From Streptomyces sp. PCS3-D2 (lineage in GTDB: Bacteria; Actinomycetota; Actinomycetes; Streptomycetales; Streptomycetaceae): a stretch of 64,000 bases of DNA. A program made the position numbers and the translations under genes. Below, in pieces: positions 32,347 through 39,448 of this stretch (positions are counted from its first letter, which is position 1; each line of letters begins with the position of its first letter). The notes beneath the pieces were generated by a model, which did not search any database, was not told the DNA's origin, and saw nothing but the letters and a program-made list of their open reading frames with translations. The DNA lies in assembly GCF_000612545.2 (NCBI RefSeq), contig NZ_CP097800.1, positions 4,464,501-4,528,500 of the forward strand. The letters are read 5' to 3'.

Positions 32347-33705
32347 ATGACGATCGGTTGTGAACGGGACGGCGCGACGGCCCAGGCCTGGCAGGCCCTC
32401 GGCGGCGCAGCGGAACGGGTGGACCGGGTCCGGTTCGAGGGAGCCGGCAACCTTGGGGAAGGGCCGCTGCCGGTGCGTGAGTTGGCGCGTGCCACCGTCG
32501 CGGTCTGCGGGCTGGCGGCGGCGGAGCTGGCCGCGGTGCGGGCCGCGGGGGCGGCGGGGGACGTCGGGCCTGCCACGGTCCACGAGGCCGCGGTGGCCAC
32601 CGCCTTCGTCAGCGAACGCCATCTGCGGGTCGCCGGCCGGCCCACGGTGACGTTCGCTCCGCTGTCCGGCTTCTGGCGGGCCGCGGACGGCTGGGTCCGT
32701 ACGCACGCCAACTACCCCCACCACGAGGCCGCGCTCGTACGGGCGCTGGGGCTGCCCTCCGCGACGCCGGAGGCACTGCGCGCCGCAGTGGCCGGACGGA
32801 CGGCCGTCGGGGTGCAGGAGGCCGTGTACGGGGCCGGCGGTCTCGCCGTCGCCGTGGCGTCGCGCTACGGGGATCCGCAGCCGCTGGTGGAGGTCGTGGG
32901 CGCCGCGGCGGCTCGGGGGCGGGCGCTCGGCGGGGCTCCTGCGGGCCGGCCCGCCGCCGGGGTCCGGGTGCTGGACCTGACGCGGGTCATCGCCGGGCCC
33001 GTCGCCACGCGCACGCTCGGCCTGCTGGGCGCGGACGTGCTGCGGATCGACGCACCGGGGCTGCCGGAGGCGGACGACGCGTACGCGGACACCGGCTTCG
33101 GCAAGCGGTCGGCGCTGCTGGACCTGGCGCGGGCCGCCGACCGGTCGGCCTTCGAGGACCTGCTGGCCGGGGCCGATGTGGTGGTGACCGGGTACCGGCC
33201 GGGGGCGCTGGAGCGCTACGGGCTCGGGGCGCGGGACCTGCTGGAGCGGCGGCCGGGGCTGGTGGTGGCCGAGCTGTGCGCTTGGGGGTGGCGGGCGCCG
33301 GAGCCGTGGGCCGGGCGGCGGGGCTTCGACTCGCTGGTGCAGGCCGGCTACGGGATCGCCGCCACGTGCGCGGGCCCGGACGGGACCCCCGGGGTGCTGC
33401 CGGCGCAGGCGCTGGACCACGGGACCGGATATCTGATGGCGGCCGGGGTGCTGCGGGCGCTGGCCGGGGGCGGCGGGCGGGGGATGCGGTTCTCCCTGGC
33501 CGGGACGGCTTCGTGGCTGGTCAGGGGGCTGGCCGGGGCCCGGGCGCGGGACGGTGCGGGGGCGCCGCAGTACGCGGCCGAGCCGTGGCTGCGGGAGACC
33601 GGGTCGGGGTACGGGGTGCTGCGGCACGCGGCCAGCCCCTTCGGGGAGTGGGCCGCGGGCCCGTCCCGCTGGGGGACGGACCGGGCCGCCTGGCTCCCGC
33701 GGTAG
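32347..33705 (+). CDS. CaiB/BaiF-type CoA-transferase family protein
   Basis: 452 residues. The C-terminal two thirds hold the family III CoA-transferase fold: 'AGVRVLDLTRVIAGPVATRTLGLLGADVLRIDAPG', 'GKRSALLDLARAADRSAFEDLLAGADVVVTGYRPGALERYGLG', 'VVAELCAWGWRAPEPWAGRRGFDSLVQAGYGI'. Members move CoA between carboxylic acids. The N-terminal 190 residues ('PTVTFAPLSGFWRAADGWVRTHANYPHHEAALVRALGL') are a second, related half, so the gene resembles the fused/duplicated actinobacterial type. 'DLTRVIAGP' lies where the catalytic Asp region would be expected, but catalytic residues were not verified. ATG 32347; no strong ribosome-binding site. Confidence 0.85.
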   Translation: MTIGCERDGATAQAWQALGGAAERVDRVRFEGAGNLGEGPLPVRELARATVAVCGLAAAELAAVRAAGAAGDVGPATVHEAAVATAFVSERHLRVAGRPTVTFAPLSGFWRAADGWVRTHANYPHHEAALVRALGLPSATPEALRAAVAGRTAVGVQEAVYGAGGLAVAVASRYGDPQPLVEVVGAAAARGRALGGAPAGRPAAGVRVLDLTRVIAGPVATRTLGLLGADVLRIDAPGLPEADDAYADTGFGKRSALLDLARAADRSAFEDLLAGADVVVTGYRPGALERYGLGARDLLERRPGLVVAELCAWGWRAPEPWAGRRGFDSLVQAGYGIAATCAGPDGTPGVLPAQALDHGTGYLMAAGVLRALAGGGGRGMRFSLAGTASWLVRGLAGARARDGAGAPQYAAEPWLRETGSGYGVLRHAASPFGEWAAGPSRWGTDRAAWLPR

Positions 33706-33717
33706 GGCGGCGGCGCC

Positions 33718-34224
33718 TCAGGTGCGGGCCGGCTGCTGGAGCGGCTTGGCCATGCAGCGGCTGGACTCGTGGAAGCGGTAGAAGCCGAACTTCGGCGAGG
33801 GGGTGTAGCCCTCGGAGAGGTAGAGGGCGATCGCCTCCGGCTGGCGGTCGCCCGTTTCGAGGACCATCCGCCGGCGTCCGGCCGCGCGGGCGTCCGCCTC
33901 CAGGGCCGCGAGGATGCGGCGGGCCAGGCCGAGGCCGCGGGCCTCCGGGACGACGTACATCCGCTTGAGTTCGGCGTCGCCGTCCGAGTAGCCCTCGTCG
34001 TTCTGCTCCTGGCTGCGCCAGCCCCCGGTCGCCACCGGGGCGCCGGTCGTGTCGTACGCCACGATGTACAGGCCCCTCGGCGGGGCGAACATCGCCGGGT
34101 CCATGAAGGTGGCGTCGCCCTCGCCCTGGTAGCGCTCCTGGTATTCGAGCTGCACCCGGTCGTCGAGCTTGACCGCGTCCGGGTGGTCGTACGGCACGGT
34201 GCGGAGGTCGATCCCATGAGACAT
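33718..34224 (-). CDS. GNAT family N-acetyltransferase
   Basis: 168 residues. Central GNAT core 'LYIVAYDTTGAPVATGGWR' (beta4), 'AELKRMYVVPEARGLGLARRILAALEADARAAGRRRMVLETGDRQPEAIALYLSEGYTPSPKFGFYRF' (R-G-L-G-L-A acetyl-CoA loop). The substrate is unknown. Leaderless: minus-strand TACGAT (34236-34231) ends exactly 7 nt before ATG 34224. It shares a 38-bp intergenic space with xthA, whose promoter overlaps this one. Confidence 0.9.
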   Translation of the reverse strand: MSHGIDLRTVPYDHPDAVKLDDRVQLEYQERYQGEGDATFMDPAMFAPPRGLYIVAYDTTGAPVATGGWRSQEQNDEGYSDGDAELKRMYVVPEARGLGLARRILAALEADARAAGRRRMVLETGDRQPEAIALYLSEGYTPSPKFGFYRFHESSRCMAKPLQQPART

Positions 34225-34230
34225 CCGAAC

Positions 34231-34256
34231 ATCGTACGGAACCCTCCCGCTATGGT
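34231..34256. promoter_or_regulatory. overlapping divergent -10 boxes for two leaderless genes
   Basis: Minus-strand TACGAT at 34236-34231 and plus-strand TATGGT at 34251-34256 each end 6 nt before a start codon (34224 and 34263). Both promoters must share the same 38-bp gap, with the -35 regions reaching towards or into the opposite gene. Confidence 0.55.
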
Positions 34257-34262
34257 GCAGGG

Positions 34263-35066
34263 ATGCTCACTGTGACCTCCGTGAATGTGAATGGGATCCG
34301 GGCCGCCGCCAAGAAGGGGTTCGGGGCGTGGCTCGCGGGATCCGACGCCGACGTGGTCTGCCTGCAGGAGGTACGGGCCGAGGAGGGGCAGATCCCGGCC
34401 GAGATCCACTCGCCCGAGGGCTGGCACACCGTCTTCGCGCCGGCCGCCGCCAAGGGGCGGGCCGGGGTCGCGCTGTACACGCGGCGTGCGCCGGAGCGGG
34501 TGCGGGTCGGGTTCGGGAGCGAGGAGTTCGACACCTCCGGCCGGTACCTGGAGATCGACCTGCCCGGTGTGACCGTGGCCAGCCTCTACCTGCCCTCCGG
34601 CGAGGCGGGCACGGAGAAGCAGGACGAGAAGTACCGCTTCATGGGGGAGTTCCTGGCCTACCTCGCCGAGCTGAAGGTCCGGGCCGCAGCCGACGGGCGC
34701 GAGGTCGTGGTCTGCGGCGACTGGAACATCTGCCACCAGGAGGCCGACCTCAAGAACTGGAAGACCAACCGCAAGAGCGCCGGTTTCCTCCCCGAGGAGC
34801 GCGCCTGGCTGGGCACGGTCTACTCGGAGGCCGGCTACGTCGACGTGGTGCGCGCGCTGCACCCCGGCACCGAGGGCCCGTACTCCTGGTGGTCCTACCG
34901 GGGCCGCGCCTTCGACAACGACGCCGGCTGGCGCATCGACCTCCAGGTGGCGACCCCGGGGCTGGCCGCGAAGGCCGTGAAGGCCTTCGTCGAGCGGGCC
35001 GAGACGCACCCGGAGCGCTGGTCCGACCACGCGCCCGTGACCGTCGTCTACGAGCTCGGCGTCTGA
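34263..35066 (+). CDS. xthA: exodeoxyribonuclease III (AP endonuclease family)
   Basis: 267 residues, full length. Acts in base excision repair, cutting at abasic sites and trimming 3' ends. EEP-fold motifs: 'VNVNGIRAAAKKGFGAWLAGSDADVVCLQEVRAE' (metal Asn and Glu), 'VVCGDWNICHQEADLKNWKTN' (catalytic Asp and Asn), 'WWSYRGRAFDNDAGWRIDLQVAT', 'WSDHAPVTVVYEL' (catalytic Asp-His). No Shine-Dalgarno; TATGGT 7 nt upstream implies a leaderless mRNA. The 3' end overlaps the convergent MerR gene by 19 bp. Confidence 0.95.
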   Translation: MLTVTSVNVNGIRAAAKKGFGAWLAGSDADVVCLQEVRAEEGQIPAEIHSPEGWHTVFAPAAAKGRAGVALYTRRAPERVRVGFGSEEFDTSGRYLEIDLPGVTVASLYLPSGEAGTEKQDEKYRFMGEFLAYLAELKVRAAADGREVVVCGDWNICHQEADLKNWKTNRKSAGFLPEERAWLGTVYSEAGYVDVVRALHPGTEGPYSWWSYRGRAFDNDAGWRIDLQVATPGLAAKAVKAFVERAETHPERWSDHAPVTVVYELGV

Positions 35067-35746
35067 TCGGAGGGCGGGGCGGTGGACGCCAGCAGGCGGT
35101 CCATCGCCATCGTCAGCTCGGCCTCGACCACGCTCGTGGCGAGCGGGCGCAGCCGGGTGAGCGCCTCGGGCGCGATGTGGTCCGAGATCAGCCCGGCGAA
35201 CAGCAGCGCCATGGCGTCCGCGTGTTCGCGGACCCGGCGCCCCGTCTCCAGGACGGCGGCCAGCGGCACCCCCTCGCGGACCAGCGCCGAGGAGACGTCC
35301 AGCAGGCGGCGGCTGACGTGCACGATGGTGTCGCCGTCGACGGCGAGGTAGCCGAGTTCGAGGGAGGCCGCCAGGTTCTCCGGGGTGACCTCGCCCTCGA
35401 AGTAGTCGGCCAGTTCCTCCGGGGTGAGCCGGACCGGGGTCTCCTCCGACCAGCCGATGCCGAGCAGCTCACCCAGCTGGCCGGCGTCACGGCCGCTTTC
35501 GAAGGCGGCGGTCAGCTCGGCGATGCCGCCGAGGGTGTGGCCGCGCTCCAGCAGGCCGGCGATGGTGCGCAGCCGGGCGAGGTGGTGGTCGTCGTACCAG
35601 GCGATGCGGCCCTCGCGGCGGGGCGGTGGCAGCAGTTTGCGCTCCCGGTAGAAGCGCAGGGTGCGCACCGGGATGCCGGCCGCCGCGGCCAGTTCCTCGG
35701 TGCGGTACTCGCGCACCGGCTTCGCTTGCATCTCATCCTTCGCCAC
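35048..35746 (-). CDS. MerR family transcriptional regulator
   Basis: 232 residues. N-terminal winged helix 'EYRTEELAAAAGIPVRTLRFYRERKLLPPPRREGRIAWYDDHHLARLRTIAGLLERGHTLGGI' is a canonical MerR HTH plus coiled-coil start. The C-terminal 120 residues are a helical effector-binding or dimer domain without the Cys pattern of metal sensors, so an organic effector is more likely. GTG 35746 is leaderless (minus-strand TAGGCT 7 nt upstream). The dyad in its own promoter spacer suggests autoregulation. It is divergent from the FMO operon at 35919, its most likely other target. Confidence 0.9.
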   Translation of the reverse strand: MAKDEMQAKPVREYRTEELAAAAGIPVRTLRFYRERKLLPPPRREGRIAWYDDHHLARLRTIAGLLERGHTLGGIAELTAAFESGRDAGQLGELLGIGWSEETPVRLTPEELADYFEGEVTPENLAASLELGYLAVDGDTIVHVSRRLLDVSSALVREGVPLAAVLETGRRVREHADAMALLFAGLISDHIAPEALTRLRPLATSVVEAELTMAMDRLLASTAPPSDQTPSS

Positions 35747-35752
35747 GGACGC

Positions 35753-35781
35753 AGCCTATGGCGTACCAACGGTAACTTTCC
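35753..35781 (-). promoter_or_regulatory. merR promoter with operator dyad in the spacer
   Basis: On the minus strand the -10 box TAGGCT is at 35758-35753. TACC-N3-GGTA (35764-35774) is a perfect dyad lying between it and the expected -35 position (about 35776-35781). This is where MerR-type activators bind. The -35 itself is poor, also typical of MerR promoters. Confidence 0.55.
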
Positions 35782-35830
35782 GGGTCCGCCCCCTACCCAT
35801 GAGTACGGAGCTGCTCTACCCTCCCGATTG

Positions 35831-35848
35831 TGCCAGTGATTGCTGGCA
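35831..35848. promoter_or_regulatory. 18-bp inverted repeat upstream of FMO operon
   Basis: TGCCAG-N6-CTGGCA, perfect arms, 71 bp before the FMO start. Possible operator for the divergent MerR regulator or another protein. Confidence 0.45.
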
Positions 35849-35918
35849 GTGTTTCGATGATGTGGTGCGTTGCGGCGTTGCGTGGCTGGAACTGCGGATG
35901 AGGCGGAAGGCGGCGGGC

Positions 35919-37550
35919 ATGGGCGGCAAGGGCGGGCGCGAGGGGCGCGAGCACGTACGGGTGGCGGTGATCGGGTCCGGGTTCGGCGGACTCGGGGCCG
36001 CCGTACGGCTGCGGCGCGAGGGGATCACGGACTTCGTCGTACTGGAACGGGCGGACTCGGTCGGGGGAACCTGGCGGGACAACAGCTATCCGGGATGCGC
36101 CTGCGACGTCCCGTCCCACCTGTACTCCTTCTCCTTCGCGCCGAACCCGGACTGGCCGCGGACCTTCTCCGGGCAGCCCGCCATCCGCGCGTACCTGGAG
36201 CACGTCGCGGACACCTTCGGCCTGCGCCGGCACATCCGGCTCGACTCCGAGGTCCTGATGATGCGCTGGGACGCGGACGAGCTGCACTGGGAGATCGAGA
36301 CCGCACGGGGCGAGCTGACCGCCGACGTGGTGGTCTCGGCGACCGGGCCGCTGTCGGAGCCGAAGCTGCCGGAGGTGCCGGGACTCGCCGGGTTCCCCGG
36401 CAAGGTCTTCCACTCCGCGCGCTGGGACCACGACTACGACCTCGCCGGCAAGCGCGTCGCCATGATCGGCACGGGAGCCTCCGCGATCCAGATCGTGCCG
36501 GCCATCGCCCCCGAGGTGGAGCGCCTGACGCTCTTCCAGCGCACTCCGCCGTGGGTGATGCCGCGTACCGACCGGGCGATCTCGGCCGTGGAACGCTGGC
36601 TGCACCGGCAGCTGCCCTTCACCCGCGCCGCCCGCCGGGGGCTGCTGTGGGGCATCCGGGAACTCCAGGTCAGCGCCTTCACCAAGCGGCCGAACCGGCT
36701 CGGACTCGTCGAGGCGCTCGCGAAGGCGAACATCGCCCGGTCGATCAAGGACCCGCAGCTGCGCGCCAAGCTGACGCCGTCCTACCGGATCGGCTGCAAG
36801 CGGATCCTGCTCTCCAGCGAGTACTACCCCGCGCTGGCCCAGCCCCATGTGGACCTGGTCGCCTCCGGTCTGAAGGAGGTCCGGGGCTCGGTCCTGGTCG
36901 CGGCCGACGGGACCGAGACCGAGGCCGACGCGATCGTCTTCGGTACGGGTTTCCACGTCACGGACATGCCGATCGCCGACCGGGTGGTGGGTGCGGACGG
37001 CAGGACCCTGGCCGAGCACTGGAAGGACGGGATGCAGTCGCTGCGCGGGGCGACGGCGGCCGGCTTCCCGAACTGGATGACGATCATCGGACCGAACACC
37101 GGGCTCGGGAACAGCTCGATGATCCTCATGATCGAGTCCCAGCTGAACTACATGGCCGACTACCTGCGGCAGTTGGGCGTGCTGGGAGGCAGGGTCGCCC
37201 TCGCCGCGCGCCCCTCGGCCGTGAACCAATGGAACCGGCAGGTGCAGACCCGGATGGAGCGGACGGTCTGGAACACCGGCGGCTGCACCAGCTGGTACCT
37301 CGATGCGAACGGGCGCAACACGACGGTGTGGCCGGGCACGACCGGTGAGTTCCGTCGCGAGACGCGCAGCGTCGACCTGGGGGAGTACGAGGTCGTCCGG
37401 GTACGGGAGCGCGATCGGGTCGCGGCGGCGCCCCCGGCCACCGCTACCGCGCCCGCCACCGCTATCGCGCCCCCCACCTCCACCGCGCCCGCCGCTGACG
37501 CCGCGTCAGCCTCCGCACCGCTCGCCGCGCAGGCGGAGGGCGCCGCGTGA
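35919..37550 (+). CDS. flavin-containing monooxygenase, Baeyer-Villiger type
   Basis: 543 residues. FAD Rossmann 'VRVAVIGSGFGGLGAAVRLRREG' at the N-terminus. The BVMO fingerprint FxGxxxHxxxW[P/D] is present as 'FPGKVFHSARWD'. NADPH Rossmann 'RVAMIGTGASAIQIVPAIAPEVERLTLFQRTPPWVMP' follows. Oxidises ketones to esters, or heteroatoms, with NADPH and O2. The last 45 residues are an Ala/Pro/Thr tail of low complexity. ATG 35919 is preferred over 35898 because GGAAGG lies 9 nt upstream. Overlaps the hydrolase gene by 4 bp: the BVMO makes an ester, the hydrolase could cut it, and the SDR could interconvert alcohol and ketone, a coherent ketone-degradation module. Confidence 0.92.
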   Translation: MGGKGGREGREHVRVAVIGSGFGGLGAAVRLRREGITDFVVLERADSVGGTWRDNSYPGCACDVPSHLYSFSFAPNPDWPRTFSGQPAIRAYLEHVADTFGLRRHIRLDSEVLMMRWDADELHWEIETARGELTADVVVSATGPLSEPKLPEVPGLAGFPGKVFHSARWDHDYDLAGKRVAMIGTGASAIQIVPAIAPEVERLTLFQRTPPWVMPRTDRAISAVERWLHRQLPFTRAARRGLLWGIRELQVSAFTKRPNRLGLVEALAKANIARSIKDPQLRAKLTPSYRIGCKRILLSSEYYPALAQPHVDLVASGLKEVRGSVLVAADGTETEADAIVFGTGFHVTDMPIADRVVGADGRTLAEHWKDGMQSLRGATAAGFPNWMTIIGPNTGLGNSSMILMIESQLNYMADYLRQLGVLGGRVALAARPSAVNQWNRQVQTRMERTVWNTGGCTSWYLDANGRNTTVWPGTTGEFRRETRSVDLGEYEVVRVRERDRVAAAPPATATAPATAIAPPTSTAPAADAASASAPLAAQAEGAA

Positions 37551-38482
37551 GCCGGCCGGCGCACGTCACCTCCGGTCCCTACGCCCCGCCCGCCGCCCGC
37601 CGCGAACTCGTCGCCGTCTCCGCCGACGGGGCCCGCCTGCACGTCGAGGTGCACGGGGACGAGGGGGCGCCGGCCGTGGTGCTGGCCCACGGCTGGACCT
37701 GCTCCACGGCGTTCTGGGCCGCGCAGATACGGGCCCTGGCCGCCACCCACCGGGTCATCGCCTACGACCAGCGCGGACACGGGCGCAGCCCCGCCGCCCG
37801 GGAGCACAGCACCACCGCGCTCGCCGACGACCTCGTGGCGGTGCTCGCCGCCACCCTCGCCCCGGGGGAGCGCGCGGTCGTCGCGGGGCACTCCATGGGC
37901 GGCATGACGATCATGGCGGCCGCGGCCCGGCCGGAGTTCGCCGAGCACGCCGCGGCCGCACTGCTGTGCAGTACCGGTAGCTCCGGACTGGTCGAGCGGG
38001 CCACGGTGCTGCCGGGGCGCCCCGGGCGCGTGCGGACGCGCATCACCGGCGCGGTCCTCGGATCGCGCGCCCCGCTCGGGCCCGTCACGCCGGTCGCCCG
38101 CACGGTCCTCAAGTACGCCACCATGGGACCCGGTTCCGCTCCCGACCGGGTCGAGGCGTGTGCCCGTATCGTCCACGCCTGCCCCACCGGGGTGCGGCAC
38201 GCCTGGTCCCGGGTACTGGCCGGGCTGGATCTGGACGCCGACGTGGCACGGCTGACCGTCCCCACCGCCGTGATCGGCGGCAGCGACGACCGGCTCACTC
38301 CGGTCGTCCACGCCCGCGGGCTCGCTGCGGCGCTGCCCCACTGCGTGGGCCTCACCGTGCTCACCGGCATGGGGCACATGACCCCGGTCGAGGCCCCCGA
38401 AGCCGTCACCCACGTCCTGCGCGAGCTGTCCGCGCGCTATCTCGACGATCTCGACACCACCGAGAAGGAGAAGACACCGTGA
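37547..38482 (+). CDS. alpha/beta hydrolase
   Basis: 311 residues. Oxyanion region 'VVLAHGWTCSTAFWAAQ', nucleophile elbow 'VVAGHSMGGMTIMA' (Ser116), acid 'VIGGSDDRLTPVVHA', and His in 'LTGMGHMTPVEAPEAV'. No signal peptide, so cytoplasmic. Starts at GTG 37547 overlapping the FMO stop (GTGA) and ends overlapping the SDR start, showing tight translational coupling. Likely an esterase or lactonase acting on the Baeyer-Villiger product; the exact substrate is unknown. Confidence 0.92.
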   Translation: MSRPAHVTSGPYAPPAARRELVAVSADGARLHVEVHGDEGAPAVVLAHGWTCSTAFWAAQIRALAATHRVIAYDQRGHGRSPAAREHSTTALADDLVAVLAATLAPGERAVVAGHSMGGMTIMAAAARPEFAEHAAAALLCSTGSSGLVERATVLPGRPGRVRTRITGAVLGSRAPLGPVTPVARTVLKYATMGPGSAPDRVEACARIVHACPTGVRHAWSRVLAGLDLDADVARLTVPTAVIGGSDDRLTPVVHARGLAAALPHCVGLTVLTGMGHMTPVEAPEAVTHVLRELSARYLDDLDTTEKEKTP

Positions 38483-39363
38483 GTGCTCGCAGGAGTCTGG
38501 AAGGCCGGGTCGCCGTCGTCACCGGGGCCGCCCGAGGGGTCGGCGAGCTGCTCGCCCGCAAACTGTCGGCCCGCGGCGCGCGGATCGCGCTCGTCGGCCT
38601 GGAGCCGGAGGCCCTCAAGGAGGTCTCCGAGCGCCTGCACACCGACAGCGCGCACTGGTACGCCGACGTCACCGACCACGAGGCGATGGCGCGCGTCGCG
38701 CAGGAGGTCGCGGAGCGCTTCGGGAAGGTCGACGTCGTCGTCGCCAACGCGGGCGTCGCCGCGGGCGGCCCGTTCGCCGACTCCGACCCCGACGCCTGGC
38801 GCCGGGTGATCGAGGTCAACCTGATCGGCGGGGCCGTCACCGCCCGGGCCTTCTTGCCCGCGCTGACGGACAGCCGCGGCTACTTCCTGCAGATCGCCTC
38901 GCTCGCCGCCATCACCCCGGCGCCGATGATGACCGCCTACTGCGCCTCCAAGTCCGGCGTCGAGGCGTTCGCCCACTGCCTGCGTGCCGAAGTCGGCCAC
39001 AAGGGCGTGGGGGTGGGGGTCGGCTACCTCTCCTGGACCGACACGGACATGGTGCGCGGCGCCGACCGGGACGAGGTCATGCGGGAGCTGCGCCAGCGGC
39101 TGCCGTGGCCGTCCAACCGCACCTACCCGCTGGGTCCCGCCGTCGACCGGATCGTCGCGGGCATCGAGCGGCGCTCGCCGCACGTGTACGCGCAGTGGTG
39201 GCTGCGCGGGATGCAGGGGGTGCGCGGCTACCTGCCCGGGATCATCGCGACCGTCGGGCAGCGCGAGATGAAGCGCTTCGAGCCCCGGCTGTCCGGCGTC
39301 TCCAGGGGCCTGGTCGGGGCGGGCGGCGCCGCGGACGAGCAGGAGCGCGCGCAGAGCCGTTGA
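38479..39363 (+). CDS. SDR family oxidoreductase
   Basis: 294 residues. Nucleotide-binding 'VAVVTGAARGVGELLARKL' (TGxxxGxG), 'VVVANAGVAAGGPF' (NAG), catalytic Ser in 'LQIASLAAI', and 'YCASK' (YxxxK). The C-terminal extension after 240 ('YAQWWLRGMQGVRGYLPGIIATVGQREMKRFEP') may touch the membrane. NAD(P)-dependent alcohol/ketone dehydrogenase. Third gene of the FMO operon, followed by a strong hairpin. Confidence 0.93.
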   Translation: MSARRSLEGRVAVVTGAARGVGELLARKLSARGARIALVGLEPEALKEVSERLHTDSAHWYADVTDHEAMARVAQEVAERFGKVDVVVANAGVAAGGPFADSDPDAWRRVIEVNLIGGAVTARAFLPALTDSRGYFLQIASLAAITPAPMMTAYCASKSGVEAFAHCLRAEVGHKGVGVGVGYLSWTDTDMVRGADRDEVMRELRQRLPWPSNRTYPLGPAVDRIVAGIERRSPHVYAQWWLRGMQGVRGYLPGIIATVGQREMKRFEPRLSGVSRGLVGAGGAADEQERAQSR

Positions 39364-39398
39364 CCGGGATGACCCCCGGGGCGCGGCCGTCACCGCGG

Positions 39399-39438
39399 GC
39401 CGGCGCCCCCTCCGAACCGGTCCGGAGGGGGCGCCGGC
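39399..39438. terminator. bidirectional terminator
   Basis: Perfect 16-bp stem, arms 39399-39414 and 39423-39438 with an 8-nt loop, between the SDR stop (39363) and the tricorn stop (39449, minus strand). Confidence 0.85.
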
Positions 39439-39448
39439 GGCTGCCCGT

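Noticed and set aside
35919-39363. Part of a secondary-metabolite gene cluster
   Set aside because: Only FMO, hydrolase and SDR are present with no synthase, carrier protein or specific exporter next to them.
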